NCBI GenBank assembly: GCA_028282195.1
Contig: JANQII010000165.1
Span: 1-64,000 of the forward strand
Direction: 5' to 3'
DNA from: Prolixibacteraceae bacterium
GTDB lineage: Bacteria > Bacteroidota > Bacteroidia > Bacteroidales > Prolixibacteraceae
DNA: 64,000 nt
Positions 21,559 through 30,517 of the stretch are shown here, in pieces; positions within the stretch are counted from its first letter, which is position 1; every line of letters begins with the position of its first letter. A program made the translations under genes and the position numbers. The notes under the pieces were generated by a model, which did not search any database, was not told the DNA's origin, and saw only the letters and a list, made by a program, of their open reading frames with translations.

Positions 21559-22932
21559 ATGGCAAATATCAATTTTGTACTTCGTGACACTTTTAAAAAA
21601 GGAACTTCAGAAAAAGTCAGAGAAGCAAAACTGGCAAAACGTAGATTCGACAATTATTATAACCCAGAGGATACCCCAATACTTCTATATTTTGGTTTTG
21701 ATCGAACACATCGTTTTAAATGCAAAACGGATTTAAAAATAAAACCGAAAGAATGGGATTTTAATAGACAAAGGAAAAAATCCAACATCACAGGAAGCTT
21801 TGAATTCAACAACAGATTAGACTTGCTCCAAAAGAACACGAATGATTTTTACAATAGTATTGCAGTAAATAATCCTGAAATAACTTTTAATAAAGTCAAA
21901 GAGCTGATAGTCGAATTCATAAAAAAAGATCAAAACCCAGATTTTGAAGAAGGAACTGGGTTCTTTGACGTGTTTAGTCAATACATTGAACGCAATAAAA
22001 CAAAAGTATCACCAAGAACGATTCAAAAATTCAATACCCTTAAAAAACGTCTTATTGAGTTTACGCAAGAGAAGAAAACATATGAAAACCTAACATTTTC
22101 TCAAATTGACTTAAACTTCTATGATGATTTCAAAAACTACCTCATACTTGAAGTTGATAATCCCAGAACGGGGAAAAAAGGTTACCTGAACGACACAGTA
22201 GCAAAATATATTGAAAACCTGAAAAATTTCATGAGCTGGTCACTTGACAGGAATTTCCACAACAATAGAGAATTTCAGAAGAAGGACTTTTCATCCAGTC
22301 GCAACCAGAAACAAGATATTGTAACGCTTAGCAAAGAAGAACTTAAAAGTTTATACGAATATGATTTTTCAAACAATAAGAGACTGGAACAAGTAAGAGA
22401 TATATTTTGCTTTGCCTCATTCACCGGTCAACGATGGACAGACATTGCTAATTTGAAGAAAGAACAAATCATTGATGACTCATGGATTTTCATAGCCGAC
22501 AAAACAAAAAAAAGAACTGTTATTCCATTTTTAGGTTTTATCTCTCCCGCATTAGAGATTTTAAAAAAATATAATTACAAACTCCCCTCAATAAGTAACC
22601 AAAAAGCCAATGAATACATTAAGGAAGCCGCTGAAATTGCGAAATTAAATAGACCTGTTAAAATTGAACGGCAAAAAGGAATTGACAAAGTTATTATATC
22701 TAAGCCATTGCATAAGGCTATAAGCATGCACACTGGGCGTAGAACCTGTGTTTCTTTACTTCTAAATGTTGAAAAGATGCCAATTCCTCAAGTAATGGAC
22801 ATTACCCAACACACTGACTTTAAAACACTCAGAAAGTATATCAACGAAGACCCCGACGCACTTAGAAATAACTTAAAAAATACAAGAAGTGTAATTGATT
22901 TTGAGTTAAAAGTTATCAAGAAAGCAAACTGA
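21559..22932 (+). CDS. Tyrosine-type recombinase/integrase (element 1)
   Basis: N-terminal Arm/SAM-like region; FTGQRWTDIANL, MHTGRRTCVSLLL, ITQHTDFKTLRKYI. Confidence 0.93.
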   Translation: MANINFVLRDTFKKGTSEKVREAKLAKRRFDNYYNPEDTPILLYFGFDRTHRFKCKTDLKIKPKEWDFNRQRKKSNITGSFEFNNRLDLLQKNTNDFYNSIAVNNPEITFNKVKELIVEFIKKDQNPDFEEGTGFFDVFSQYIERNKTKVSPRTIQKFNTLKKRLIEFTQEKKTYENLTFSQIDLNFYDDFKNYLILEVDNPRTGKKGYLNDTVAKYIENLKNFMSWSLDRNFHNNREFQKKDFSSSRNQKQDIVTLSKEELKSLYEYDFSNNKRLEQVRDIFCFASFTGQRWTDIANLKKEQIIDDSWIFIADKTKKRTVIPFLGFISPALEILKKYNYKLPSISNQKANEYIKEAAEIAKLNRPVKIERQKGIDKVIISKPLHKAISMHTGRRTCVSLLLNVEKMPIPQVMDITQHTDFKTLRKYINEDPDALRNNLKNTRSVIDFELKVIKKAN

Positions 22933-22941
22933 AAAACCTAA

Positions 22942-23943
22942 TTGCAAATGAAATTAAAAGAATACATTAATAAAGAAGGCTATCACTTGCCTAGATTAAG
23001 TGCTTTTTACAAAAAATACTCAGTAGTTTTTAAAGATTATTATATTTGGGCGTACAATAATACTGTATTCCGAAATGACCCTAAAAACGAAACTATTTTC
23101 ATTCTTTTATCTAATGAACTAAAAGAATATCACAGAAGACTTGACAACAAACTATATTATTCTAATAATCAAAGCACGCCTGCAAGTAATGAGGAAATTA
23201 TTGAAATTGAGAAAATATTCTCTAAAGGTTTTGAAGACGGATTTAATGATCTTGAATTTGCCCTACACCTAAGACGGAATATTATTGACAACATAATTTA
23301 TCGAAATCCATTCTCTCATTCATACTTTGGTTATGGAATTTTAAAAATAAAAGGATATTCAAACGAAAATAAAACTTACCAACTTGAATCAAAAGAAGTA
23401 ATGTATCGAGAAGGATATCGAGAAGGCCGAAAGTTTAAGTCTTTCTTTATATACATAGAGCTTTACGACCATTTTCTCGATTATCCCCAACCATTTTTAA
23501 GACCATTAAAATATTTCAAAAATGAAGCCTATGAATCCTCTATACATTTTACGGAGAAAAAAGACTTTGATCTAAAAAGAGTTCAAAACATAGATGCAAA
23601 AGACAACCGATTAATAGTAAAACAAAATGCAGAGGAACTAATCAATCTCTTTACAACTAGACTAGATGAGTGGTATTCTGATGAAGATATTAAACACTTT
23701 TTAAAAGCTAATTTTAAATGTTTTTTGAAAAAAGAAAAACCAAAACTTCTCAACTCAAACCAAGAAAACACATCTGGGCTCAAAACTATTTTAAATAAAA
23801 TCACTTACGAGCTTTTTGAGATGCAAGGGAAAAAAAGAGAAAAAAGGATACGCTTTGCTGAAATGCTGAAAAATAATTTCACGGTTTTTGAAGATACTTC
23901 TCTAGGCAGCATCGATTCTAATTTATCTAGATATAAAAATTGA
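22942..23943 (+). CDS. Hypothetical protein adjacent to integrase
   Basis: Intact ORF, no motif recognised. Confidence 0.65.
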   Translation: MQMKLKEYINKEGYHLPRLSAFYKKYSVVFKDYYIWAYNNTVFRNDPKNETIFILLSNELKEYHRRLDNKLYYSNNQSTPASNEEIIEIEKIFSKGFEDGFNDLEFALHLRRNIIDNIIYRNPFSHSYFGYGILKIKGYSNENKTYQLESKEVMYREGYREGRKFKSFFIYIELYDHFLDYPQPFLRPLKYFKNEAYESSIHFTEKKDFDLKRVQNIDAKDNRLIVKQNAEELINLFTTRLDEWYSDEDIKHFLKANFKCFLKKEKPKLLNSNQENTSGLKTILNKITYELFEMQGKKREKRIRFAEMLKNNFTVFEDTSLGSIDSNLSRYKN

Positions 23944-23948
23944 CTCTA

Positions 23949-23989
23949 TTTTATACGCAAAGAAAAAAACATACAACGTGCGTATAAAA
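23949..23989. promoter_or_regulatory. 11-bp inverted repeat TTTTATACGCA...TGCGTATAAAA upstream of the HTH gene
   Basis: Perfect arms at 23949-23959 and 23979-23989. Confidence 0.5.
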
Positions 23990-24039
23990 CGTATTTATTT
24001 TATTTCATTATTTCGGTCTCTAGTTAATCACTAAAAGAA

Positions 24040-24342
24040 TTGATTATGAGACCAGAAAGCATTTTACTACAAAACATTTCTCCCGAAGATTTAAAGCAAC
24101 TAATTTCAGAAGCCGTTGAGGAAAAGTTAATCCAGTTTCAACCTCAACAAGCAAAAAATACAAAGTACTTAACCCGAAAAGAAACTTCTGAGCTTCTTAA
24201 AATCTCACTTCCCACCCTAAACGAATATACAAAGTCAGGTAAAGTTAAAGGACACCGAATAGGTGGTCGGGTTCTTTATCTTGAAAGTGATATTGAACAA
24301 TCACTTACCGAAATTGAAACGTTTAAGTATAAAAGGAGCTAA
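24040..24342 (+). CDS. Excisionase-like helix-turn-helix protein (MerR/HTH_17 type)
   Basis: YLTRKETSELLKISLPTLNEYTKSGKVKGHRIGGRVLYLESDIEQSL. Confidence 0.85.
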   Translation: MIMRPESILLQNISPEDLKQLISEAVEEKLIQFQPQQAKNTKYLTRKETSELLKISLPTLNEYTKSGKVKGHRIGGRVLYLESDIEQSLTEIETFKYKRS

Positions 24343-24344
24343 AA

Positions 24345-25256
24345 ATGTTAGACAATCTAACATTAGAAATATTTGCCCCTGAATATCTTGAACACGCAAA
24401 GGGCAAACAACAACCGTTTAAATATAGAGAGCTTGAATTTAACCCAAATTATTTCAAAGGACGGATTAATTACTGGTATGCCATGCTTGAAAATCTCAGA
24501 ATCCAAATATTTTCGGACACCTTAAAAATTTCAAACTCAATTCACAAATACTATAAAGGGAATAACTATTCCGACTTCCATTTATCAGAATTGCATGAAG
24601 CTTTTGAATTACTATCTAAATGCCTGGGAATTGATATCTTCAAAGCCCAAATAAAGAGCTTTGAAATTGGTTGCAATATTTTGTTTAAAACACAAAAACC
24701 TTTCTTAAATGGACTTAACTCATACAACGGAAACTATTTTGATCCAATGAAAGACAAGAAAACAGAATATGGGAAAAAACTATTTGCAACCGATTACAAC
24801 ATTAAGTTCTATGACAAAACAACTCAGGTTAAAATTAAAGACAAAATAACAATCCCAGATCACTTACTAAGATTTGAGTTTGAAGTTAAGTATTTAAGAT
24901 ATTTACAAAAGAAAGGTATTCCAATTTATAGCGTTGAGGACTTATTTAAACCGAAGATTATAGGAAAGATAATTCATGAGATTTTCAAAGTATATAAGGG
25001 ATTAAATAAAATCATTATTCCAGACTTAACAAGTTTAGATATTGGAGAATTAAAATGCTATGCCATACTAAAAGATAAAGAGCTTACAAATGTGGTTAAG
25101 TCAAAATCAATGCGCAATTATTGCAGTTACAAAAAAAAGATTTTAAATAAAATCGACAACTCAATTTTTGATAAAGTTGAACAGCTTATAGCTGAGAAAT
25201 TCACTCAACTATCAGAAGGTTATTTTCAAACTTGTAATATAGTTGAAAAAGCATGA
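24345..25256 (+). CDS. Phage/plasmid replication initiator, gpII/CRI-like rolling-circle Rep candidate
   Basis: TDYNIKFYDKTTQ...LLRFEFEVKYLRYLQKKG resembles the IKxYDK...LRFExK signature of gene II/X-type Rep proteins. Confidence 0.6.
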   Translation: MLDNLTLEIFAPEYLEHAKGKQQPFKYRELEFNPNYFKGRINYWYAMLENLRIQIFSDTLKISNSIHKYYKGNNYSDFHLSELHEAFELLSKCLGIDIFKAQIKSFEIGCNILFKTQKPFLNGLNSYNGNYFDPMKDKKTEYGKKLFATDYNIKFYDKTTQVKIKDKITIPDHLLRFEFEVKYLRYLQKKGIPIYSVEDLFKPKIIGKIIHEIFKVYKGLNKIIIPDLTSLDIGELKCYAILKDKELTNVVKSKSMRNYCSYKKKILNKIDNSIFDKVEQLIAEKFTQLSEGYFQTCNIVEKA

Positions 25257-25366
25257 AAGATAATGCACTAACAATAGAGAGAATTAAGATAAAATCATGA
25301 AAAGGTAAATATTCTCTTTCTCTAAGCATTTAGGTTTTATTTAAAGAGTATTCTCACACCTAAAAA

Positions 25367-25987
25367 ATGGGCAGATATAAAACAGGCGCTAAAACAACAA
25401 GCTCAGTAATTAGACTAGAACTTAGCTACCTAATTAAAAACAGATATATCCAAAGAGGGGAAAAAATAGCTCGTATTTTAAGCTGGACAAATGGTGATAG
25501 CATTGGAATAGAAAGTGTTTACAATGAAAAAGAATCATATATCAGGCTAACTTATATTAATTCGCTCCAAAACGGCACAACTACTGAGCATGATTATAAG
25601 ATACCCGTAACCACAATACCCAGCAATTTAGGAATTGGGGAGGTTCTTTATTTCGTATGTCCCGTAACAGGTAATAAATGCCGGATTCTTTATAAGTGTT
25701 ATGGTTCTTTGACTTTCAAGAGCAGAACTGCATACTCAAAGCGGATTTACTACGACTGTCAAATCTGCTCTAAATTATATTATCATACTGAGAGATACTT
25801 CACACTTGAAAGCCGCCTCAACAAGCTTAAAAAACCTATTAAAACACACTACAGGGGCTTAGCTACTAAATCATCAATCCAATACCAGAGAATCTCAGGA
25901 TTAAAATTGAAACATGATATTGAAAGATGGAAAATTTTTGATTTGGTAGTTGAAAAATATCGAAATAAACTACAAACGCTTCCATAG
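25367..25987 (+). CDS. Zinc-ribbon protein (four-Cys motif), element-associated
   Basis: VCPVTGNKCRILYKCYG...YYDCQICSKLYY. Confidence 0.6.
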   Translation: MGRYKTGAKTTSSVIRLELSYLIKNRYIQRGEKIARILSWTNGDSIGIESVYNEKESYIRLTYINSLQNGTTTEHDYKIPVTTIPSNLGIGEVLYFVCPVTGNKCRILYKCYGSLTFKSRTAYSKRIYYDCQICSKLYYHTERYFTLESRLNKLKKPIKTHYRGLATKSSIQYQRISGLKLKHDIERWKIFDLVVEKYRNKLQTLP

Positions 25988-26069
25988 CCTAACCTGAAAT
26001 AAGTCTATAAAAACAATATTGCTCTATCAAATAAAAACACCTAAATTTACATCATTAAAATATTAGCGT

Positions 26070-26199
26070 AAACTTATATTGTTGTTTGGACAAATCTAGC
26101 AAATTTCAATGGCAACGACAGTAAAAGTGTGCGCCCGTTACGGGCGTGGTATCACTTATTTTGCCATGGTTTTGCTAGAACCTGTCCAAAGATAAGTTT
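26070..26199. repeat. Imperfect 130-bp palindrome with CGCCCG-TTA-CGGGCG tip
   Basis: AAACTTAT..TTTGGACA..CTAGCAAA..ATGGCAA..AGTG.. paired with complementary segments at 26145-26199. Confidence 0.8.
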
Positions 26200-26261
26200 T
26201 GATTCCACGCTTTCTTTTTTTAATCCCATGTCAGGGGTCAGCATGGATAATAATTATCAAA

Positions 26262-26774
26262 ATGAATAATTTTAAACTTCTATTCTTATCTGTTTTAACA
26301 ATCTCAGTATTATCATGTAGTAAAGATGATGACAAAGAATTATCGGTTGATGAGATGATTTTGGGGACATGGTATCCTGCCGCTGAATACCAACCATGTT
26401 ATGAAAATGATCCAGCCTATGAGCGTAAGGGAATGGGCGTGGCTTATTATGAGTATGACAACTCCAAGGAAGCTGATGAGTGCGTATTGTCAAGCTATCT
26501 TACTTTTAAAGAAAAAGGGAAAGCAACAGTTAGGGCTTATGACTTCTTTGATATCGTGATCACAGATGAGAATGGCAGTCGTATTGGAGAAGAATGTGTA
26601 TTGCTCGATCCTGTTGATGCTGCCTGGATCGTAAGTGGTAATACACTGATGATTACAATGGACGAAGAAATAACAGAGCATAAAATCGAGGAAATAACAG
26701 AAACAACACTGAAATTAATCTATGAATCAGACTGTACTAGCGAACAGCACCATACGGAGTATAGGAAAAAATAA
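26262..26774 (+). CDS. Lipocalin-like lipoprotein
   Basis: MNNFKLLFLSVLTISVLSCSKDDD lipobox; MILGTWYP; start trimmed from 26199. Confidence 0.65.
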   Translation: MNNFKLLFLSVLTISVLSCSKDDDKELSVDEMILGTWYPAAEYQPCYENDPAYERKGMGVAYYEYDNSKEADECVLSSYLTFKEKGKATVRAYDFFDIVITDENGSRIGEECVLLDPVDAAWIVSGNTLMITMDEEITEHKIEEITETTLKLIYESDCTSEQHHTEYRKK

Positions 26775-26784
26775 AAAAACTCAA

Positions 26785-27495
26785 ATGAGCTACAAAGGTC
26801 TTATAAATTCATTACTATGTGTTATAGCTGCTACTATGCTTAGTAATTGCAACAATCCTAACTACCAAAAACCTCATCTTAACAAAAGTATCTCAATCTC
26901 TGCAAAAGAAAAACAAAAAGAATTCGAAAAGCAACATGAGATCAACAAACAAAAAGAAATTGAGAAACAAAAAAGAGATAGTCTAATTAAGGCGCAAGAA
27001 AAAATTGCATTTAATAATATCAACTTTGGGATTACAAAATCAGAGTTTGAAACAAAAAGAAGATTATTTCTAAATACTTGCAAAGGAGGAAAAGAATACA
27101 AAATCGGAGGGTATGAATTTAGATATATCTATGGATCATTTCATGAAAACAAACTTTACAGCATTAAATTCATGGGACGACATTTTAGTTGGCAAGATTA
27201 TGATCTCTACATGCCTGGCCAATACAAAAGCTTGCTTTCCATGATGAAAATAAAATTTGGAGAACCTACTCGAACATATGGATTACCAAAATGGAATGAA
27301 ATGCGCAAGAATGACATTAAATATTGTACTCAATGGACTATTGGAGTTAAAGAAGTTACAATTCTTGTAAGATGCAATGGAACTGATTACTCTCTTTATG
27401 TACTTATTGACAGAAAAGACATATTAAGCCTTAAAATTAAAGAAAAGGAAAAGGAACAGGAGAGGGCTAATATTAAGGGAGCTGATATGTTTTAA
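26785..27495 (+). CDS. Hypothetical lipoprotein with charged coiled segment
   Basis: MSYKGLINSLLCVIAATMLSNCNN lipobox; EKQKEFEKQHEINKQKEIEKQKR; start trimmed. Confidence 0.6.
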   Translation: MSYKGLINSLLCVIAATMLSNCNNPNYQKPHLNKSISISAKEKQKEFEKQHEINKQKEIEKQKRDSLIKAQEKIAFNNINFGITKSEFETKRRLFLNTCKGGKEYKIGGYEFRYIYGSFHENKLYSIKFMGRHFSWQDYDLYMPGQYKSLLSMMKIKFGEPTRTYGLPKWNEMRKNDIKYCTQWTIGVKEVTILVRCNGTDYSLYVLIDRKDILSLKIKEKEKEQERANIKGADMF

Positions 27496-27554
27496 CATTT
27501 TAAAAAAATTGTCAAAATCGAATCCTTTAAATCAAGAAAAATAAATCTACCAAT

Positions 27555-28070
27555 ATGAAAAAACTATTTTTTATTACAATATTTTTATGCTTTACCAGCA
27601 TTTCTTTTGCTCAAGAACTAAAAGTAAATGAAATTGACGATTTTACAAACGAGAGAGTTAAAATTACGTCGTGGAAAACAATCACAATGAATATGCAATT
27701 CACGGCATATTTTAAAATTGCTAAAATTAATGATAACATATTTTTTCACTTAAAATTGATTTTTGGCAGTAGAGTATTCTCAATTAAAGAAGATCAGGAA
27801 CTAATGTTTAAGCTGGAAAACGGAGACGTAATCTCACTTTTTAACCCAAAATTCATAATATCATGCAGAGGGTGTGGCTCAATAGACATCAATGGAAGTG
27901 GAATGCAGGGAGTTCATATCGCTTTTCCAATGCCATATCAGAAATCTGTGATGTTAGAGGACAATGTCATTGAGAAGTTCAGAATTTATACCAGTAAGGG
28001 TTATATTGAAAATTGGTTAAAGCCTAAAAATGACAAAAAAATTAAAAAAGCTCTTGCTTTAGTTGAATAA
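27555..28070 (+). CDS. Hypothetical secreted protein
   Basis: Signal peptide MKKLFFITIFLCFTSISFAQ. Confidence 0.6.
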   Translation: MKKLFFITIFLCFTSISFAQELKVNEIDDFTNERVKITSWKTITMNMQFTAYFKIAKINDNIFFHLKLIFGSRVFSIKEDQELMFKLENGDVISLFNPKFIISCRGCGSIDINGSGMQGVHIAFPMPYQKSVMLEDNVIEKFRIYTSKGYIENWLKPKNDKKIKKALALVE

Positions 28071-28171
28071 GGAGCACATAAGACAAAAATCCACTTTATT
28101 GCTTGACTAATCATATATCACAAAATATTAATAAAAAAGAACATTGATTTACATCACATTACTTTTACAAA

Positions 28172-28450
28172 ATGCTGAAAAGGACAAAAACATACTTATC
28201 AAATATTGATTCTACAATTCTCTTTTTCACAATAAGTGGATTATTTATCATGGTTATTCTGAGTGGACTTCATGTTATGTTTATTCGTAATTGGGAAGAT
28301 GTATTAGTTGAAGCTCACGGTCTTCTTTTCGATATTATTCTATTTGGCATTATTTTAACAGTCTTCAGTCAAAGAATCGATAAAAAAATGAAAATTCTGA
28401 GATGCCACGAGGAAATTGAGGATTTTTTATACTGGGAAAAAAGAAGCTAA
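28172..28450 (+). CDS. Small two-TM membrane protein
   Basis: Two hydrophobic segments. Confidence 0.5.
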   Translation: MLKRTKTYLSNIDSTILFFTISGLFIMVILSGLHVMFIRNWEDVLVEAHGLLFDIILFGIILTVFSQRIDKKMKILRCHEEIEDFLYWEKRS

Positions 28451-28480
28451 TCAACTATTAACTAAACAAATATCTAGACT

Positions 28481-28777
28481 ATGATTCAATACTTAATCGC
28501 ATTATACATTATAGCTTGTGCTTTAGTTGGCACAATTGGAATGGGGAGACAAATTGGCTTTTTTCTTGCCTTTTTTATTTCATTATTAACAACTCCTATA
28601 ATTGGATTAATTGTAACAGCATTATCTAGTAAAAGTAGTGTTGAGGTGAATCAAGAAAATCAATCAAAAAATGTTTCAGTTTCTGATGAGCTTTTGAAAT
28701 TGAATGAGCTTAAAGAAAAAGGAATACTTACAGAAGAAGAATTTAATAGACAGAAGGATAAAATACTTTTCCCATAA
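28481..28777 (+). CDS. SHOCT domain membrane protein
   Basis: N-terminal TMs; C-terminal LLKLNELKEKGILTEEEFNRQKDKIL. Confidence 0.75.
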   Translation: MIQYLIALYIIACALVGTIGMGRQIGFFLAFFISLLTTPIIGLIVTALSSKSSVEVNQENQSKNVSVSDELLKLNELKEKGILTEEEFNRQKDKILFP

Positions 28778-28935
28778 AGACTCATTATAAGTACTGTATT
28801 TTCTCACTACTTATTATCTGTTTAATATTAAACTACCGGATTTATAATATTTCTCCCAATAAAAATAAAATAGAAGATTTTTTAGGGGTCATTACGCGCG
28901 TGTATTTGGTTCATTTTTCCTAAAAAGCTAGCAGC

Positions 28936-28954
28936 GTGCCCCAAATGTGCCCCA
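28936..28954. repeat. Element 1 right tandem repeats GTGCCCCA-AA-TGTGCCCCA (11-bp period)
   Basis: Counterpart of 21518-21537. Confidence 0.75.
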
Positions 28955-29012
28955 ACAAGAAAACAAAAAAGCCTGAAAGGATTAATCTAACAGGCTTATG
29001 TGAATTTTTAAT

Positions 29013-29058
29013 GTAGCGAGAGGCGGGCTTGAACCGCCGACCTCATGATTATGAATCA
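29013..29058 (-). repeat. Internal attachment copy, 46 bp of tRNA-Met 3' half
   Basis: Identical to 54965-55010. Confidence 0.9.
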
Positions 29059-29181
29059 AATTACATATATTTTCTTTGTTTTTTATCTATTTTCTTCATT
29101 TTGTTAATATGCACATAATCAGAACAATACACAAGAGTTGATCGATTTATGATTTGTTCATTTTGGATATAATCGCTAAGT

Positions 29182-29221
29182 TTGTGTGCAAATTGTGTGC
29201 AAATTTTTCGATTTGCACACA
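29182..29221. repeat. Element 2 left repeats: TTGTGTGCAAA x2 plus inverted TTTGCACACA
   Basis: 29182-29203 tandem, 29212-29221 inverted; tandem pair recurs at 54896-54916. Confidence 0.8.
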
Positions 29222-29235
29222 GAATTTGAAAACAC

Positions 29236-30468
29236 ATGTTTAGTTATGCAAATAATGGTATCACAGTTGCTTCAATCCTTGATCAACGCCGTGAAACAAA
29301 AGAAGGAACATATCCTGTAAAGATACGGGTAACGTTTAAACGAGAACGGAAATATTACTCCACGGGGAAAAATCTGAATATGGACGAGTGGGAAAGACTA
29401 TCGGAAACGAAAAGTAAGAAACTGATCTCTACTCGAACAGATATTCAATGGTCTTTTGATAAGGTAAAGAATGCTGTTATGCAATTAGAGCGAGATGATA
29501 GATTTACTTTTACGGCATTAAACAGCTACTTAAAAAAAGGGGCAGCAGATACTTTGAATTTTGCATTTCAAACCAAACTCGATTCTTTACTTAAAAATGA
29601 CCAAATCAATACACATGAATACTATAGCTATACATTAAAAAGTGTTGAAGATTTTGCAGGAAAAAACATTCCTTTAAGTTTCATTACGCCGGAATGGTTA
29701 AAGAAATATGAAAAATATTTACGGAATGAAGGAAAGTCATATACAACTATAGGGATGCGAGGTCGTGCCATCCGAACTATTATGAACAACGCAAAAGATT
29801 TAAATATCATTAGGGAGATTCAATATCCTTTTGGGAGGGGCAAATATGAAATTCCAGCAGGTCAGGGAAGAAAGCTGGCTTTGACTTTACAACAAATAAA
29901 AGCGCTTGTAACTTACTCCGATGAAAGCAAGGCAACCGAATATTACCGGGATTTATGGTTTTTCTCTTATCTCTGTAATGGAATCAATTTTGCAGATTTA
30001 ATTACCCTGAAATATGCTAACATCCAGAATGACGAAATATATTTCACCCGGGCTAAAACGCTTAATACTTCGAGAGTAAAAAAAGAGATTTGTGCTGTTA
30101 TTACACCTGAAATGAAAGTGATTATGGACAAATGGGGAAATTCAGACAAAAGCCCGGATTCTTACATCTTTGGTTTTCTTAATGGCGGGGAAACACCCAT
30201 ACAGATAAAGAAGAGAGTTCGCGACGTAACCAGTAATTGCAACAGGCGTCTTCGAAAGATTGGCAAAGCAATAGGTATTGAAGGACTTAGTACCTATACT
30301 GCCCGACACTCATACGCTACTGTGCTTAAGAGGTCTGGTGCTAATATTGCTTACATCTCTGAAAGTTTAGGCCATAAAGATTTAAAGACGACGGAAAACT
30401 ATCTGGCCTCTTTTGAAAAAGAGGAACGGATGAAGAATGCAAGTGCCCTGACGAATTTTGGTGATTAA
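29236..30468 (+). CDS. Tyrosine-type recombinase/integrase (element 2)
   Basis: YLCNGINFADLITLKYANI, TYTARHSYATVLKRSGANIAYISESLGHKDLKTTENYL. Confidence 0.96.
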   Translation: MFSYANNGITVASILDQRRETKEGTYPVKIRVTFKRERKYYSTGKNLNMDEWERLSETKSKKLISTRTDIQWSFDKVKNAVMQLERDDRFTFTALNSYLKKGAADTLNFAFQTKLDSLLKNDQINTHEYYSYTLKSVEDFAGKNIPLSFITPEWLKKYEKYLRNEGKSYTTIGMRGRAIRTIMNNAKDLNIIREIQYPFGRGKYEIPAGQGRKLALTLQQIKALVTYSDESKATEYYRDLWFFSYLCNGINFADLITLKYANIQNDEIYFTRAKTLNTSRVKKEICAVITPEMKVIMDKWGNSDKSPDSYIFGFLNGGETPIQIKKRVRDVTSNCNRRLRKIGKAIGIEGLSTYTARHSYATVLKRSGANIAYISESLGHKDLKTTENYLASFEKEERMKNASALTNFGD

Positions 30469-30517
30469 TGATTAAAGAAACATTTATTACTACTTTTACT
30501 GAAAATATTGTGTGTGC

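Larger units (their letters stand above)
21376..29012. mobile_element. Integrative element 1 (about 7.6 kb) inserted at tRNA-Met
   Basis: Bounded by tRNA-Met 3'-end fragments at 21376-21394 and 29013; integrase next to the left end; matched 11-bp-period repeats near both ends. Confidence 0.75.

Noticed and set aside
21376-29012. Element 1 as an intact filamentous prophage
   Set aside because: The Rep resembles the gpII/CRI type but no Zot, major coat or secretin genes are recognisable.
29013-29058. Functional second tRNA-Met
   Set aside because: Only the 3' half is present; the sequence diverges in the anticodon arm and there is no 5' half.
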